A stretch of DNA of 50,169 nt from Lachnospiraceae bacterium (GTDB lineage Bacteria; Bacillota; Clostridia; Lachnospirales; Lachnospiraceae). Numbering within the stretch: position 1 is the stretch's first letter; each line of letters starts with the position of its first letter. The stretch lies in the NCBI GenBank assembly GCA_910575105.1, contig CAJTDK010000025.1:1-50169 (forward strand). Reading direction: 5' to 3'. This document shows positions 25,687 to 34,609 of this stretch, piece after piece. The position numbers and the translations under genes are program-made. The notes beneath the pieces are model-generated. The model did no database searches and was not told the DNA's origin. It saw nothing but the letters and a program-made list of their open reading frames with translations.

Positions 25687-26571
25687 ATGGAACAGAGGAT
25701 TTCACAGATATTGGAAAAATATGTGTCAGGTGTCTATTTTCCCGAGATACATCTGACAGATGTTGTGGAGGTCTTGATCCTGACCTTTCTGATTTATCAG
25801 GTGATCATATGGATCAAGAATACAAAGGCGTGGATGCTTCTGAAAGGAATATTGGTACTCGCAGGTTTCATTCTGCTTGCCATGATTTTTCAGATGAATA
25901 CGATATTGTATGTGGCAAAGAATGCGGTTGCTGTTATGGCGACGGCGGCGGTCGTAGTGTTCCAGCCGGAGCTTAGAAGGGCTCTTGAAAAGCTGGGTGA
26001 GAAGCAGTTTTTTTCTTCCGTCGTTCCGTTTGAGGCATACCGGGAGCGTGAGAAATTCAGCGAAGAGACGATGGAGGGCATTATCGATGCCTGCTTCAGC
26101 ATGGGCCGCGTGAAGACGGGTGCTTTGATCGTCGTAGAACGGGCGATCCATTTGACGGAGTATGAGAGCACAGGAATCTATATGGACTGTCTGGTATCCA
26201 TGCAGGTGCTGATCAATATATTTGAGCATAATACTCCGCTGCATGACGGCGCGATCATCATCCGGGGCGACAGGATCGTTTCGGCGACCTGTTATCTTCC
26301 GCTGTCAGACAATATGGGACTCAGCAAGGAGCTGGGGACCAGGCACAGGGCGGCGGTCGGAATGAGCGAGGTATGTGACGCGCTGATCATTGTTGTGTCT
26401 GAGGAAACAGGAGCCGTGTCTGCGGCTAACGGTGGATTTTTAGATCGTGATATTACACGGGATGAACTCAGAAGCCACCTTCAGGGCATACGCAGCAGGA
26501 AGACGGAACCAAAAAAACTGGCAGCATTTTGGAAAGGAAGGCTGAAGAATGGAAAAAAGACTGATGAATAA
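25687..26571 (+). CDS. cdaA: diadenylate cyclase CdaA
   Basis: A 294-residue membrane-bound enzyme that condenses two ATP into c-di-AMP, the second messenger controlling potassium and osmolyte uptake and wall stability. Three N-terminal membrane helices (about 26-43, 50-70, 77-92) precede the DAC domain. Catalytic motifs are DGA at 187-189 (LHDGAIII) and RHR at 219-221 (GTRHRAAVG). Starts at ATG 25687 behind AAGGAGGTG. It overlaps the YbbR gene by 23 bases, the usual partnership. glmM, the third usual member, is not seen here. Confidence 0.96.
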   Translation: MEQRISQILEKYVSGVYFPEIHLTDVVEVLILTFLIYQVIIWIKNTKAWMLLKGILVLAGFILLAMIFQMNTILYVAKNAVAVMATAAVVVFQPELRRALEKLGEKQFFSSVVPFEAYREREKFSEETMEGIIDACFSMGRVKTGALIVVERAIHLTEYESTGIYMDCLVSMQVLINIFEHNTPLHDGAIIIRGDRIVSATCYLPLSDNMGLSKELGTRHRAAVGMSEVCDALIIVVSEETGAVSAANGGFLDRDITRDELRSHLQGIRSRKTEPKKLAAFWKGRLKNGKKTDE

Positions 26572-27802
26572 TATTGGTCTTAAGATATTAGCCTTTTTGG
26601 TAGCTTTTATGCTGTGGATAATGGTGGTTAATATCGACGACCCGGTAACACATAAGACATTTTCGGATATTCCGGTATCTGTGATCAACGAAGAGGTTCT
26701 GGCGAAGGCGCAGCAGCCGCAGACCTATCAGATTGTGGATAATACGCAGGCAGTGGATGTGACGGTTACAGCCAAGAGAAAGACGCTCAGCAAGATCAAG
26801 GAGAGGGATATCATAGCAGTTGCAGATATCAAGGAGCTGACTCTGGATACGCAGATTCCTATTGATATCACGATTAATGGTTTTGAGGAACGGTATGATA
26901 ATGCACAGGCGAATCCCAGGAATCTTCAGATCAAGCTGGAGGATGAGGAGACGAAGCGTTTTCCGATCGTTCCGACGACAACAGGGACAGTGCGGGACGG
27001 ATTTGTGCTGGGAGATATCCAGGCCATGCCTGAGAAGGTGTCGATCCGCGGGCCGAAGTCTGTTATTGCTGAGATCAGCAGGGTGGAGGCTTCGGTGAGC
27101 GTGTCAGGTCTTTCTAAGGATGCGATCCTTGATTCAGAGCTTGTACTGTACGATTCCAATAATAACATCATTGACCAGAATCTGCTTTCCAACAATCTGG
27201 GAACGGAGGGCGTGGGAGTCAGCGTGCAGATTCTGAACACGAAGAGTATTCCTCTGGAGTTTGATACTTCCAGAATAGAGGCGGCAAGAGGATACGAATT
27301 TACGGGGATCACCTACGAGCCCCAGACGATACAGATCTCCGGGGAGCGGGAGGAGATGAGCAATATATCTTCGCTGCGCGTGCCCGCATCGGCCCTGGAT
27401 GTATCGGACATCAGGGAGAAGACGGAAAAAGTCATCGACGTGTCAGAATATCTGCCGGATAATATCCGTCTGGCAGATGAGAACGCCGGGTCGGTGGTAG
27501 TAACGATCTCTGTGGAAAAAGACGGGACAAAATCCTATGACATTACCGTGGGTTCCATTATGATTAATAACCTGTCGGAGGAGCTTACGATGAGTTATGC
27601 AACAGCGGATGTGCTGGAGCTTCAGGTGCGCGGGCCGAAAGAGGCGCTTGACAGCCTTTCCCTTGAGCAGGCGATCAGCATTGACCTTCAGAATTATACG
27701 GCTGACGGAACCTATGATGTGCCTGTATCCGTAAAGCTTCCGGACGACTGTTTCCTAGAGAAAAATGTGAAGGTGAGAGTTATTTTAAGTATGAAAGAGT
27801 GA
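26549..27802 (+). CDS. ybbR: YbbR-domain protein (CdaR), CdaA regulator
   Basis: A 417-residue protein with one N-terminal membrane helix (residues 9-27, GLKILAFLVAFMLWIMVVNI) and an extracellular part made of about four YbbR repeats, recognisable from repeats of the FSDIPVSV, VSIRGPKSVI and LQVRGPKEAL type. CdaR/YbbR proteins bind CdaA in the membrane and adjust its activity. The gene starts inside cdaA, so the two are coupled. Confidence 0.93.
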   Translation: MEKRLMNNIGLKILAFLVAFMLWIMVVNIDDPVTHKTFSDIPVSVINEEVLAKAQQPQTYQIVDNTQAVDVTVTAKRKTLSKIKERDIIAVADIKELTLDTQIPIDITINGFEERYDNAQANPRNLQIKLEDEETKRFPIVPTTTGTVRDGFVLGDIQAMPEKVSIRGPKSVIAEISRVEASVSVSGLSKDAILDSELVLYDSNNNIIDQNLLSNNLGTEGVGVSVQILNTKSIPLEFDTSRIEAARGYEFTGITYEPQTIQISGEREEMSNISSLRVPASALDVSDIREKTEKVIDVSEYLPDNIRLADENAGSVVVTISVEKDGTKSYDITVGSIMINNLSEELTMSYATADVLELQVRGPKEALDSLSLEQAISIDLQNYTADGTYDVPVSVKLPDDCFLEKNVKVRVILSMKE

Positions 27803-27820
27803 GACGGAGAGAAGAAAGAT

Positions 27821-28084
27821 ATGGTCAGAAAAAAAGTTACAATTTACAATCCGACCGGACTTCATCTGAGACCGGCAGGAATATTCTGCAATATTGCGAA
27901 TCAATTTGTGAGTAGAGTATCATTTGAATATGACGATATGACAGCGAATGCAAAGAGTGTTCTCAGCGTGCTGGGAGCATGCATCAAAAAGGGAGACCAG
28001 ATCACACTTGTCTGTGAGGGCGAGGATGAGGAAGGCGCCCTTAAGGCTATGGTAGAGGCAGTTGAGAGCGGACTCGGTGAATAG
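27821..28084 (+). CDS. HPr-family phosphocarrier protein
   Basis: An 87-residue protein with both regulatory sites of HPr: His15 in TGLHLRPAG, the site phosphorylated by enzyme I of the sugar phosphotransferase system, and Ser46 in NAKSVLSVLG, the HPr kinase site. Gram-positive HPr with phospho-Ser46 acts as co-repressor with CcpA. It lies 18 bases after the YbbR gene and not beside ptsI, so it may be a second copy with a regulatory task. Confidence 0.9.
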   Translation: MVRKKVTIYNPTGLHLRPAGIFCNIANQFVSRVSFEYDDMTANAKSVLSVLGACIKKGDQITLVCEGEDEEGALKAMVEAVESGLGE

Positions 28085-28164
28085 GGTAAAAGACAAGGAG
28101 ATGGCTTGTGTGCAAACATGGGCCATTCTTTGCTATTCTGATAATTTGAAGACGGGAGTATACT

Positions 28165-29397
28165 ATGGAGTATCGTGATCAGTTAAAGTATATCAAATCA
28201 CATCAGTATGAAGAGAGAGGCCCGGAGAGGGGGAGAAGGAAAAGAAGAAAAAAGAAGCAGAAAGTAAATCGGGGAAAGCCCGGGGTTCTTGATCGCCTAT
28301 TGTGGTTTGTGCAGGCGGTGACGACCCTGTTTTTCCTCACTTCCATGGCAGTTCTGGGTATTTTGCCAAGGGCATATATGATCGGGGCGTGTATCCTGCT
28401 TATCTTCCTGCTCCTGTTTGTGAAGCGTCTTCAGAAGCGGGCGGCAAAGAGTAGGAAGAGACGTAGCTCTGGGAAATTACTGTCTCTTTTTCTCAGTGTT
28501 CTGCTGGCGTTCGTAGGCTTTTACGGGTTTAAGGTGAATGGCGCATTAGATCAGATAGCAATCGGGGATGAGCGCGGCGGATACAGTGATCAGCATACGC
28601 TTCCGGTGACAAGCAGGCCCTTCAATGTCTATATCAGCGGCATAGATGTATACGGGGATATCGACCAGGAGAGCAGAAGCGATGTGAATCTGATCGCGAC
28701 GGTCAATCCGGGGACCCATAAGATCCTGCTGACGACAACACCGAGAGATTACTACGTGAGAATACCGGGGGTGTCCGGAGATGAGCGGGACAAGCTCACT
28801 CATGCGGGAAATTACGGCGTGGATACGTCTATGGCGACGCTTGAGGAGCTTTATGGGACAAAGATACCGTTTTACATCCGCGTGAATTTTACGTCTGTTG
28901 AGGAAATCGTAGATGTTATGGGCGGTGTTGATGTGGAATCTGAGCTTGCATTTACGACCAGCAAGGCTGCCGGTGAGATCGTGGACGTGAAAGAGGGTAT
29001 GAACCATTTTGATGGAAAGCAGGCGCTGGCATTTGTGAGGGAAAGAAAGGCGCTGGCAGACGGGGACAACCAGCGGGGAAAAAATCAGCAGGCACTTTTG
29101 TCGGCGCTGATCAAGAAGGCAGTATCTCCGATGATCATCTTCCATGCCAATGAGATGATCGGCAGCGTGGCGGGCAATGCGGATACGAACCTGTCGGAAG
29201 CCCAGATCAAGTCGCTGATCCGGATGCAGATCAGTCAGATGAAGGGCTGGGATATCGAGTCGGTTGCCGCGGAGGGGGACGGCAGCCAAAGGCAGTATTG
29301 CTATTCCTACCAGGGAGGGCCTCTTTATGTGTCCGTCCCTGACGAAAGCTCTGTGGAGAAGATTAAGAGAAAGATAAAGCTGACGCTTGGAGAATAA
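28165..29397 (+). CDS. LytR-CpsA-Psr (LCP) family protein
   Basis: A 410-residue protein with a very basic N-terminus (residues 18-40), three membrane helices (about 46-67, 70-90, 108-128) and an extracellular LCP domain from about residue 150. Characteristic residues are present: R171 and D173 in SRSDVNL, R196 in TTPRDYY, and R304 in the QRGKNQQ motif that binds the polyprenyl pyrophosphate. LCP enzymes transfer secondary wall polymers from lipid carriers to peptidoglycan, so this is a good candidate to attach the polymer made by the 33-45 kb operon. Confidence 0.92.
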   Translation: MEYRDQLKYIKSHQYEERGPERGRRKRRKKKQKVNRGKPGVLDRLLWFVQAVTTLFFLTSMAVLGILPRAYMIGACILLIFLLLFVKRLQKRAAKSRKRRSSGKLLSLFLSVLLAFVGFYGFKVNGALDQIAIGDERGGYSDQHTLPVTSRPFNVYISGIDVYGDIDQESRSDVNLIATVNPGTHKILLTTTPRDYYVRIPGVSGDERDKLTHAGNYGVDTSMATLEELYGTKIPFYIRVNFTSVEEIVDVMGGVDVESELAFTTSKAAGEIVDVKEGMNHFDGKQALAFVRERKALADGDNQRGKNQQALLSALIKKAVSPMIIFHANEMIGSVAGNADTNLSEAQIKSLIRMQISQMKGWDIESVAAEGDGSQRQYCYSYQGGPLYVSVPDESSVEKIKRKIKLTLGE

Positions 29398-29417
29398 GTT
29401 CTGGAAAAATAATCATG

Positions 29418-29446
29418 TAGACAAAAAATTCAAGATAAAGTAGAAT
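29418..29446 (+). promoter_or_regulatory. promoter of the nucleotidyltransferase gene
   Basis: TAGACA (29418-29423) is 17 bases from TAGAAT (29441-29446). It gives a leader of about 100 bases to the gene at 29553. Confidence 0.55.
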
Positions 29447-29447
29447 G

Positions 29448-29549
29448 ATGTCAGACATCTGGTATGCCTTTTGGGACAAGTATGTACCCGCCTGGCAGGA
29501 CATTTTGTTGCAGGGAATCCGGATCATGCTGACATTGCGGAGGGTTTAA
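29448..29549 (+). pseudogene. short remnant resembling an ABC-permease N-terminus
   Basis: A 33-residue frame (MSDIWYAFWDKYVPAWQDIL, then LQGIRIMLTL) resembles the first residues of amino-acid ABC transporter permeases. It has no binding site and begins at the -10 box of the promoter, so it is probably not translated. It could be the relic of a deleted gene. Recognition is weak. Confidence 0.2.
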
Positions 29550-29552
29550 GAG

Positions 29553-30494
29553 ATGAAAAATGCAGCATTAGTCATTATGGCAGCGGGAATCGGAAGCAGG
29601 TTCGGCGGAGGGATCAAGCAGTTGGCGCCGGTAGGGCCAGGCGGGGAGATTATCATGGATTATTCGATCTATGATGCGCTTAAGGCCGGGTTCAACAAGG
29701 TGGTATTTGTCATCCGGAGGGATCTTGAGAAGGATTTCAAGGAGATTATCGGAAACCGCATCGAAAGGATCGTGGATGTTTCCTATGCTTATCAGGAGCT
29801 GGACGATATCCCAAAGACCTTTAAGGGGAGATGGCTGGACAGGGTGAAGCCCTGGGGAACCGGACAGGCTATCCTCTGCTGTAAGGGAATTGTTAAGGAT
29901 CCTTTTCTCGTGATCAATGCTGATGATTATTACGGGAAGGAAGCGTACAGGGTAATCTATGAGTATCTTTCAAGGGAGCAGGATAATCAGGCAGAGGATG
30001 TCAATTCCGGATCGCTTCATATCTGTATGGCAGGCTTTGTGCTGAAAAATACACTGAGCAGCAACGGAGCTGTGACCAGAGGAATCTGCAGCGTGGATGA
30101 GCATGATATGCTTACGGATATAGAAGAGACCTATGACATCGTACAGAGCGGCAAGATAGCGGCAGCGCAGCGCGGCAATAAAAGAATAGAGCTGCCGCTT
30201 AACTCCACGGTATCGATGAATATGTGGGGACTTCCGGCGGAATTTCTTTCTAAGCTGGAAGGTGGTTTTTACGAGTTCCTTTCCGGTCTCGATGAGCAGG
30301 AGCTGAAGAAAGAATATCTCCTGCCGCAGATCATCGGCGGTATGGTTCAGAACAAACAGGCAGAGGTAAAGGTGCTTCCTTCCCCGGATAGGTGGTTCGG
30401 GGTTACCTACCGGGAAGATAAGGAAGCAGTCGTAAAAGCGATCGGAAACCTTGTCGATCAGGGGATTTATCCGGAAAAGCTATTTGACAGATAA
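29553..30494 (+). CDS. sugar-phosphate nucleotidyltransferase family protein
   Basis: A 313-residue soluble protein of the NTP-transferase fold. The nucleotide-binding loop is MAAGIGSRFGGGIKQL at residues 9-24, and the metal-binding motif INADDYYG follows at about 117. Members make NDP-sugars for wall polymers or glycans; substrate and base are not deducible. It starts at ATG 29553 behind GGAGGG. Between an LCP protein and the polymer operon, it may supply a precursor for that operon. Confidence 0.85.
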   Translation: MKNAALVIMAAGIGSRFGGGIKQLAPVGPGGEIIMDYSIYDALKAGFNKVVFVIRRDLEKDFKEIIGNRIERIVDVSYAYQELDDIPKTFKGRWLDRVKPWGTGQAILCCKGIVKDPFLVINADDYYGKEAYRVIYEYLSREQDNQAEDVNSGSLHICMAGFVLKNTLSSNGAVTRGICSVDEHDMLTDIEETYDIVQSGKIAAAQRGNKRIELPLNSTVSMNMWGLPAEFLSKLEGGFYEFLSGLDEQELKKEYLLPQIIGGMVQNKQAEVKVLPSPDRWFGVTYREDKEAVVKAIGNLVDQGIYPEKLFDR

Positions 30495-30522
30495 AAACAG
30501 AACAGTACAGGGGAGATGAATC

Positions 30523-33012
30523 ATGATATTACAGAAGGTTAAGAAGGTTCTGGCGGCGGTTTTGATGGGAAGTATGATCAGTACGCTGACAGTCAGCGCC
30601 AGTGATATACAGGACGGGAATGACCGGCAGGTTACGGCCCGGGACGGACAGGCAGAAAACCGCCGGGAGGAAAGTAACGGAAGTAACGGGGAATTGCCGG
30701 ACGAAAAGGATCAAACGTCCGTGCAGGACCAGCCGGCAGACGCAGGATGGGCAGACGCAGAGACTGCCGGGGAAGCTGCGGCAGACGGCGGCCTCCAGAA
30801 CGCTGCGGATAAGAAGGAAGCGGCTGGAGACGGCGAAGATCAGACGGACGGGGAAATGCCGGGAGACAGCGGAGCGCCGGCAAAGGAAGAGACGGCGGAG
30901 GATGCGTCTGCTTCCGATGAGGAGAAGCCGGACGAGCGGACACAGTCAATTCTTGAGGAATACAGTGTGTGGCTCAGGCAGATGAGAGCTCAGACAGTGG
31001 GAAGCTACAGCTCTGAGCTTGCTAAGTTCCCGGCGTCCTACCAGACCTATCTTAAGCAGCTTCATGCCAAGCATCCCAACTGGATCTTTGTGGCAGTAGA
31101 ACAGAACCTTAACTGGAACGATATCGTGACGGCAGAAAGTGTGTCTGGATCTTCTACGGGGACGAACCGGAGTCTTCTTCCGAAGACTGCTGACGGCCTT
31201 CTGCTCAGCAAAGCGAAGACAGATTATAATGCTTCCAAGGGCTCATATATTCCCAAGGACGGCTCTACGTGGGTTTCTGCCAGCAAACCTGCAGTGGCGT
31301 ACTATACGGATCCGAGGAATTTTCTGACCGACGATTATATCTATATGTTTGAGGCGCTCAATTATGACTCCGGCTATCATACGGCAGAAGGCGTCCGTAA
31401 TGTCCTTAACGGAACAGAACTTTACGGGGATAAGAAGATCACCTATACGAAGACGGATGGTAAGAAGACTACGCTTGATCTGACCTATGAGCAGGCAATC
31501 TTTGCGGCGGGAGCTAAGAACAAGGTAAGCCCTCTGTTTCTTGCAGCCAAGATCCGTCAGGAGACCGGCGCGAAGCTCTCCAACGGAAGTATAAGCGGTA
31601 ATTACTCTTACGGCGGAAAGTCCTACAGAGGCTACTATAATTATTATAATATCGGCGCCTATTCCACTACCGGTTCGGCGATCGCCAATGGCCTTGTATT
31701 TGCAAAGGGAGGTACGAATAAGTCAAAGACCTATAAAAGACCATGGACGTCTCCGGTGCTGGCCATTGACGGAGGTGCGGAGTACATCGCGAAATCCTAT
31801 ATTTCCAGAGGGCAGAATACGGTGTATTTCCAGCGGTTCAATACCATATCGTCACCTTACTATCAGCACCAGTATATGCAGAACCTGACGGCAGCGGCAT
31901 CCGAAGCAAAGTCAACCTGTAATTCCTACAGCAAGATGGGAATTTTAAATGATGCTTTTGTATTTTATATCCCGGTATATCAGAATATGCCGTCACAGTC
32001 AGCCAAGGTTACGATTAGTAAATCTGTAAAGACAGGAAAAACGACGTCTTCCGCCGTGATGCGAAGCGCCCCGTCGACAGGAAGCTCTTCGGTTATGACG
32101 GTTCCGGAAGGGAAGAAAGTTACTGTCTCAGGGGCGGAATATACAGATATGAGCGTGTCTGTCGCCAACCAGGAAAAATATCCCTACTGGTTCAAGGTAA
32201 GTTACGGCGGGAAGACCGGGTATATACCTTCCAGATTTATCAAGATGAACACAGACGGCACGGTGAAGGCAGGCGATACAAAGCAGCTCAGCGTGACGGG
32301 AGCAGGAAGCAGGGAGAAGGTCTATTACGAAACCAGCAACCCGGCGGTGGCTACAGTCAGCAGCACAGGGAAGATCACCGGCGTAAAGGCGGGAACTTGC
32401 GATATCTATGCATTTTCCAGCTCCGGGAAGCGGATGGATGCAGTGGGGATCTCTGTCAGCGGGGCAGCCTCAGAAGTGTCTAAGCCAAAGCTTGTATCAG
32501 CAGTCAACAGCAAATCCGGCATTACCATAAAGTGGAAAAAGGTATCCGGTGCAGATGGGTACTATGTCTACCGGAAGACATCGGGCGCAGGCTATAAAAA
32601 GATCAAGAAGATCACATCCGGGGCTACGGTGAAATATACGGATAAAGCAGCGTCCCCAGGGCAGACCTGCACGTATACGGTAAAAGCGTATAAGGACGGC
32701 AAAACAAGCGGCTGCGACAAGACAGGGCTTACTGTCCGCAGGCTCAAAAACCCGGTCATGGTGTCAGCAGCGGGCACAAAAACCGGAATTAAAGTAAAGT
32801 GGAAAAAGGTCAAAGGCGCGGCATCTTACGATGTACTCCGCAAGGTGAAGGGCGGCAAGTATAAAAAAATTGCGTCGGTAAAGAGCAGCGGTTCAACTTA
32901 TACGGATAAAACAGCAGAGAAAGGCAAAACCTATTATTACACGGCAAGGGCTATATACGGCGCCACTAAAGGTGCCTATACAGAGTCAGGAGTATGCGGT
33001 AAAAGAAAATAA
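30523..33012 (+). CDS. secreted glucosaminidase-like protein with SH3, Big and FN3 domains
   Basis: An 829-residue exported protein. Signal peptide to about residue 27; an acidic low-complexity region (28-140); a GH73-like catalytic region (about 160-490) with E347 in IRQETGAKL as candidate catalytic glutamate and a YNYYNIGA stretch; an SH3-type domain (about 495-575, ending YIPSRFIK); a Big_2-type domain (about 580-655); then two FN3-like repeats with WKKVSGADGYYVYRK and WKKVKGAASYDVLRK. The substrate would be peptidoglycan glycan strands. Starts at ATG 30523 behind GGGGAG. The FN3 repeats resemble those of the M15 peptidase and L,D-transpeptidase genes downstream. Confidence 0.85.
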   Translation: MILQKVKKVLAAVLMGSMISTLTVSASDIQDGNDRQVTARDGQAENRREESNGSNGELPDEKDQTSVQDQPADAGWADAETAGEAAADGGLQNAADKKEAAGDGEDQTDGEMPGDSGAPAKEETAEDASASDEEKPDERTQSILEEYSVWLRQMRAQTVGSYSSELAKFPASYQTYLKQLHAKHPNWIFVAVEQNLNWNDIVTAESVSGSSTGTNRSLLPKTADGLLLSKAKTDYNASKGSYIPKDGSTWVSASKPAVAYYTDPRNFLTDDYIYMFEALNYDSGYHTAEGVRNVLNGTELYGDKKITYTKTDGKKTTLDLTYEQAIFAAGAKNKVSPLFLAAKIRQETGAKLSNGSISGNYSYGGKSYRGYYNYYNIGAYSTTGSAIANGLVFAKGGTNKSKTYKRPWTSPVLAIDGGAEYIAKSYISRGQNTVYFQRFNTISSPYYQHQYMQNLTAAASEAKSTCNSYSKMGILNDAFVFYIPVYQNMPSQSAKVTISKSVKTGKTTSSAVMRSAPSTGSSSVMTVPEGKKVTVSGAEYTDMSVSVANQEKYPYWFKVSYGGKTGYIPSRFIKMNTDGTVKAGDTKQLSVTGAGSREKVYYETSNPAVATVSSTGKITGVKAGTCDIYAFSSSGKRMDAVGISVSGAASEVSKPKLVSAVNSKSGITIKWKKVSGADGYYVYRKTSGAGYKKIKKITSGATVKYTDKAASPGQTCTYTVKAYKDGKTSGCDKTGLTVRRLKNPVMVSAAGTKTGIKVKWKKVKGAASYDVLRKVKGGKYKKIASVKSSGSTYTDKTAEKGKTYYYTARAIYGATKGAYTESGVCGKRK

Positions 33013-33065
33013 ATGCAGGGTTTTGCAGAAATATCGGCGGCAAAATAGTTACTGTTCACGGGTTA

Positions 33066-33090
33066 GGAATGCGCATTGGTTGCGCATTCC
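33066..33090 (+). other. perfect 10-bp stem-loop
   Basis: GGAATGCGCA (33066-33075) pairs perfectly with TGCGCATTCC (33081-33090) around a five-base loop TTGGT. No T-run follows. It lies 54 bases after the glucosaminidase gene and could stabilise the end of its mRNA. Confidence 0.6.
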
Positions 33091-33130
33091 GTAAGAACAT
33101 GATACAGCAAAACAGACAGAAAATCGACAG

Positions 33131-33162
33131 TATCCCTCTTATTGCTTGAAATAAGAGGGATA
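33131..33162. terminator. 13-bp stem-loop overlapping the polymer operon promoter
   Basis: TATCCCTCTTATT (33131-33143) pairs perfectly with AATAAGAGGGATA (33150-33162), with a six-base loop. TTCGTTT follows, so weak termination of the upstream transcript is possible. The loop and right arm contain the -35 box of the next promoter, so it could equally be an operator. Confidence 0.5.
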
Positions 33163-33174
33163 TTCGTTTATAAT
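33146..33174 (+). promoter_or_regulatory. promoter of the surface-polymer operon
   Basis: TTGAAA (33146-33151) is 17 bases from TATAAT (33169-33174), a near-consensus sigma-A promoter, 38 bases before the chosen start of the first gene. Confidence 0.7.
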
Positions 33175-33211
33175 GTTGTAAGTTATAACTATAAGTATGT
33201 TCGGAGGCGCT

Positions 33212-34609
33212 ATGAAAAAGCATCTGTATAAGTTTGAGACAACCATGTGGCTGTCGATAAAATTTGTGTTCTATATACTGTTAATGTACGCTTTCCTGCA
33301 TATTATGGGAAAGGATAGCATCGGCCTTACCAGGCTGTCGCGAATGCTGGGTATCACAGTATCCACATTTGTTGTCGTGGGGCTTTTATTTCTGTCGGTT
33401 TATGGAAGGTATGATGTGGGCAGAAGAAAGAGCAAACCGATCATCTATTCCCTGGCGCTGGCAGTGGCATGTACGGATATCATCACCTATATGCAGGTGA
33501 TGATCATGAGGACTAATCAGCCGAATATCTATGGCTTCCGTTTTTTAAGCCTGGGACTTCTCGGTATTGCTTTTCTTGTACAGATCGGCATTATTATCTT
33601 TTTTGCCTATTTTGGCAACTGGCTGTTCTTTCTCATCCATGAGCCGGAGAAGTGCTGTGTTATCACTTCTTCCCAGAAAAGCCTGGATGAGATCGTGTTC
33701 GCTATGCAGCGGTTTAAGAAGCAGTATCAGGTCTCTTCGGTGCTCGATTACCGCAGCAGCCGGATCAAAAAACAGATCAAAGCGGCGCAGACGGTATTCG
33801 TCTACGATGTCCCGGTGGAGGCGCGCACGGACATTATGCGCTGGTGCTACCGGTATAAGGTCAATGTGTATTTTAATCCGGAAATTGAAGATATCATGGA
33901 GCTGGGCGCTAAGCAGTATGTTCTGGATGATGTCTATCTGTTCAACCGCAACGTGAAGTCGCTGACGATGGAACAGCGCATTATCAAGCGCCTTATGGAC
34001 ATCACCTTTTCCCTGGTGCTTGGTATCTTTTCTGCGCCTTTCTGGCTGTGCGCGATGGCAGCTATAAAGCTTGAAGACGGCGGGCCAGTGTTGTTTAAAC
34101 AGAAGCGGGCCACGATCCACGGCAAGCAGTTTGAGGTATACAAGCTTCGGACCATGAAGCCTAACAATGACAACCATTCCGTGACCAAGGATGATGACCG
34201 GATCACGAAGACGGGGAAGTTCTTAAGGAGGACAAGGATTGATGAGCTGCCTCAGCTTTTCAATGTGCTGAAGGGGGATATGACCTTTGTAGGACCGCGT
34301 CCGGAGATGCTTAAGAATGTGGAGGAATACACTGAGGAGCTGCCGGAGTTCAAGTACCGGCTCAGGGTGAAGGCAGGGCTTACAGGCTATGCGCAGATCA
34401 CCGGGAAATATAATACAACGCCGAAGGACAAGCTTGTCATGGATATGATGTATATTGAGCAGTTCAGTATCCTCAAGGATATTCAGATCATCTTCCAGAC
34501 AGTGATCGTTCTGCTGAAAAAGGACAGTACGGAGGCATTTGACGGGAAGAATAAGCATTGCCCGTATAAATTCGTAAAGTGGGATGAGAAGAATGATGAC
34601 AAAAATTAA
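33212..34609 (+). CDS. polyprenyl-phosphate sugar phosphotransferase (WbaP/WcaJ type)
   Basis: A 465-residue membrane enzyme that transfers a sugar-1-phosphate to undecaprenyl phosphate, the first step of polymer assembly. Four membrane helices in the N-terminal half (about 10-30, 44-63, 75-95, 110-135) precede a Rossmann-like region. The C-terminal catalytic domain begins with KRLMDITFSL and includes VLFKQKRATIHGKQFEVYKL and RTRIDELPQLFNVLKGDMTF followed by VGPRPE. ATG 33212 is preferred over 33197 because GGAGG (33203-33207) lies between them. It is the only candidate initiating enzyme of the cluster; no TagO is present here. The last 26 bases overlap the next gene. Confidence 0.92.
   Translation: MKKHLYKFETTMWLSIKFVFYILLMYAFLHIMGKDSIGLTRLSRMLGITVSTFVVVGLLFLSVYGRYDVGRRKSKPIIYSLALAVACTDIITYMQVMIMRTNQPNIYGFRFLSLGLLGIAFLVQIGIIIFFAYFGNWLFFLIHEPEKCCVITSSQKSLDEIVFAMQRFKKQYQVSSVLDYRSSRIKKQIKAAQTVFVYDVPVEARTDIMRWCYRYKVNVYFNPEIEDIMELGAKQYVLDDVYLFNRNVKSLTMEQRIIKRLMDITFSLVLGIFSAPFWLCAMAAIKLEDGGPVLFKQKRATIHGKQFEVYKLRTMKPNNDNHSVTKDDDRITKTGKFLRRTRIDELPQLFNVLKGDMTFVGPRPEMLKNVEEYTEELPEFKYRLRVKAGLTGYAQITGKYNTTPKDKLVMDMMYIEQFSILKDIQIIFQTVIVLLKKDSTEAFDGKNKHCPYKFVKWDEKNDDKN

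Noticed and set aside
28546-29289. 247-codon open frame on the minus strand
   Set aside because: Lies inside the LCP gene, whose domain motifs are unambiguous on the plus strand.
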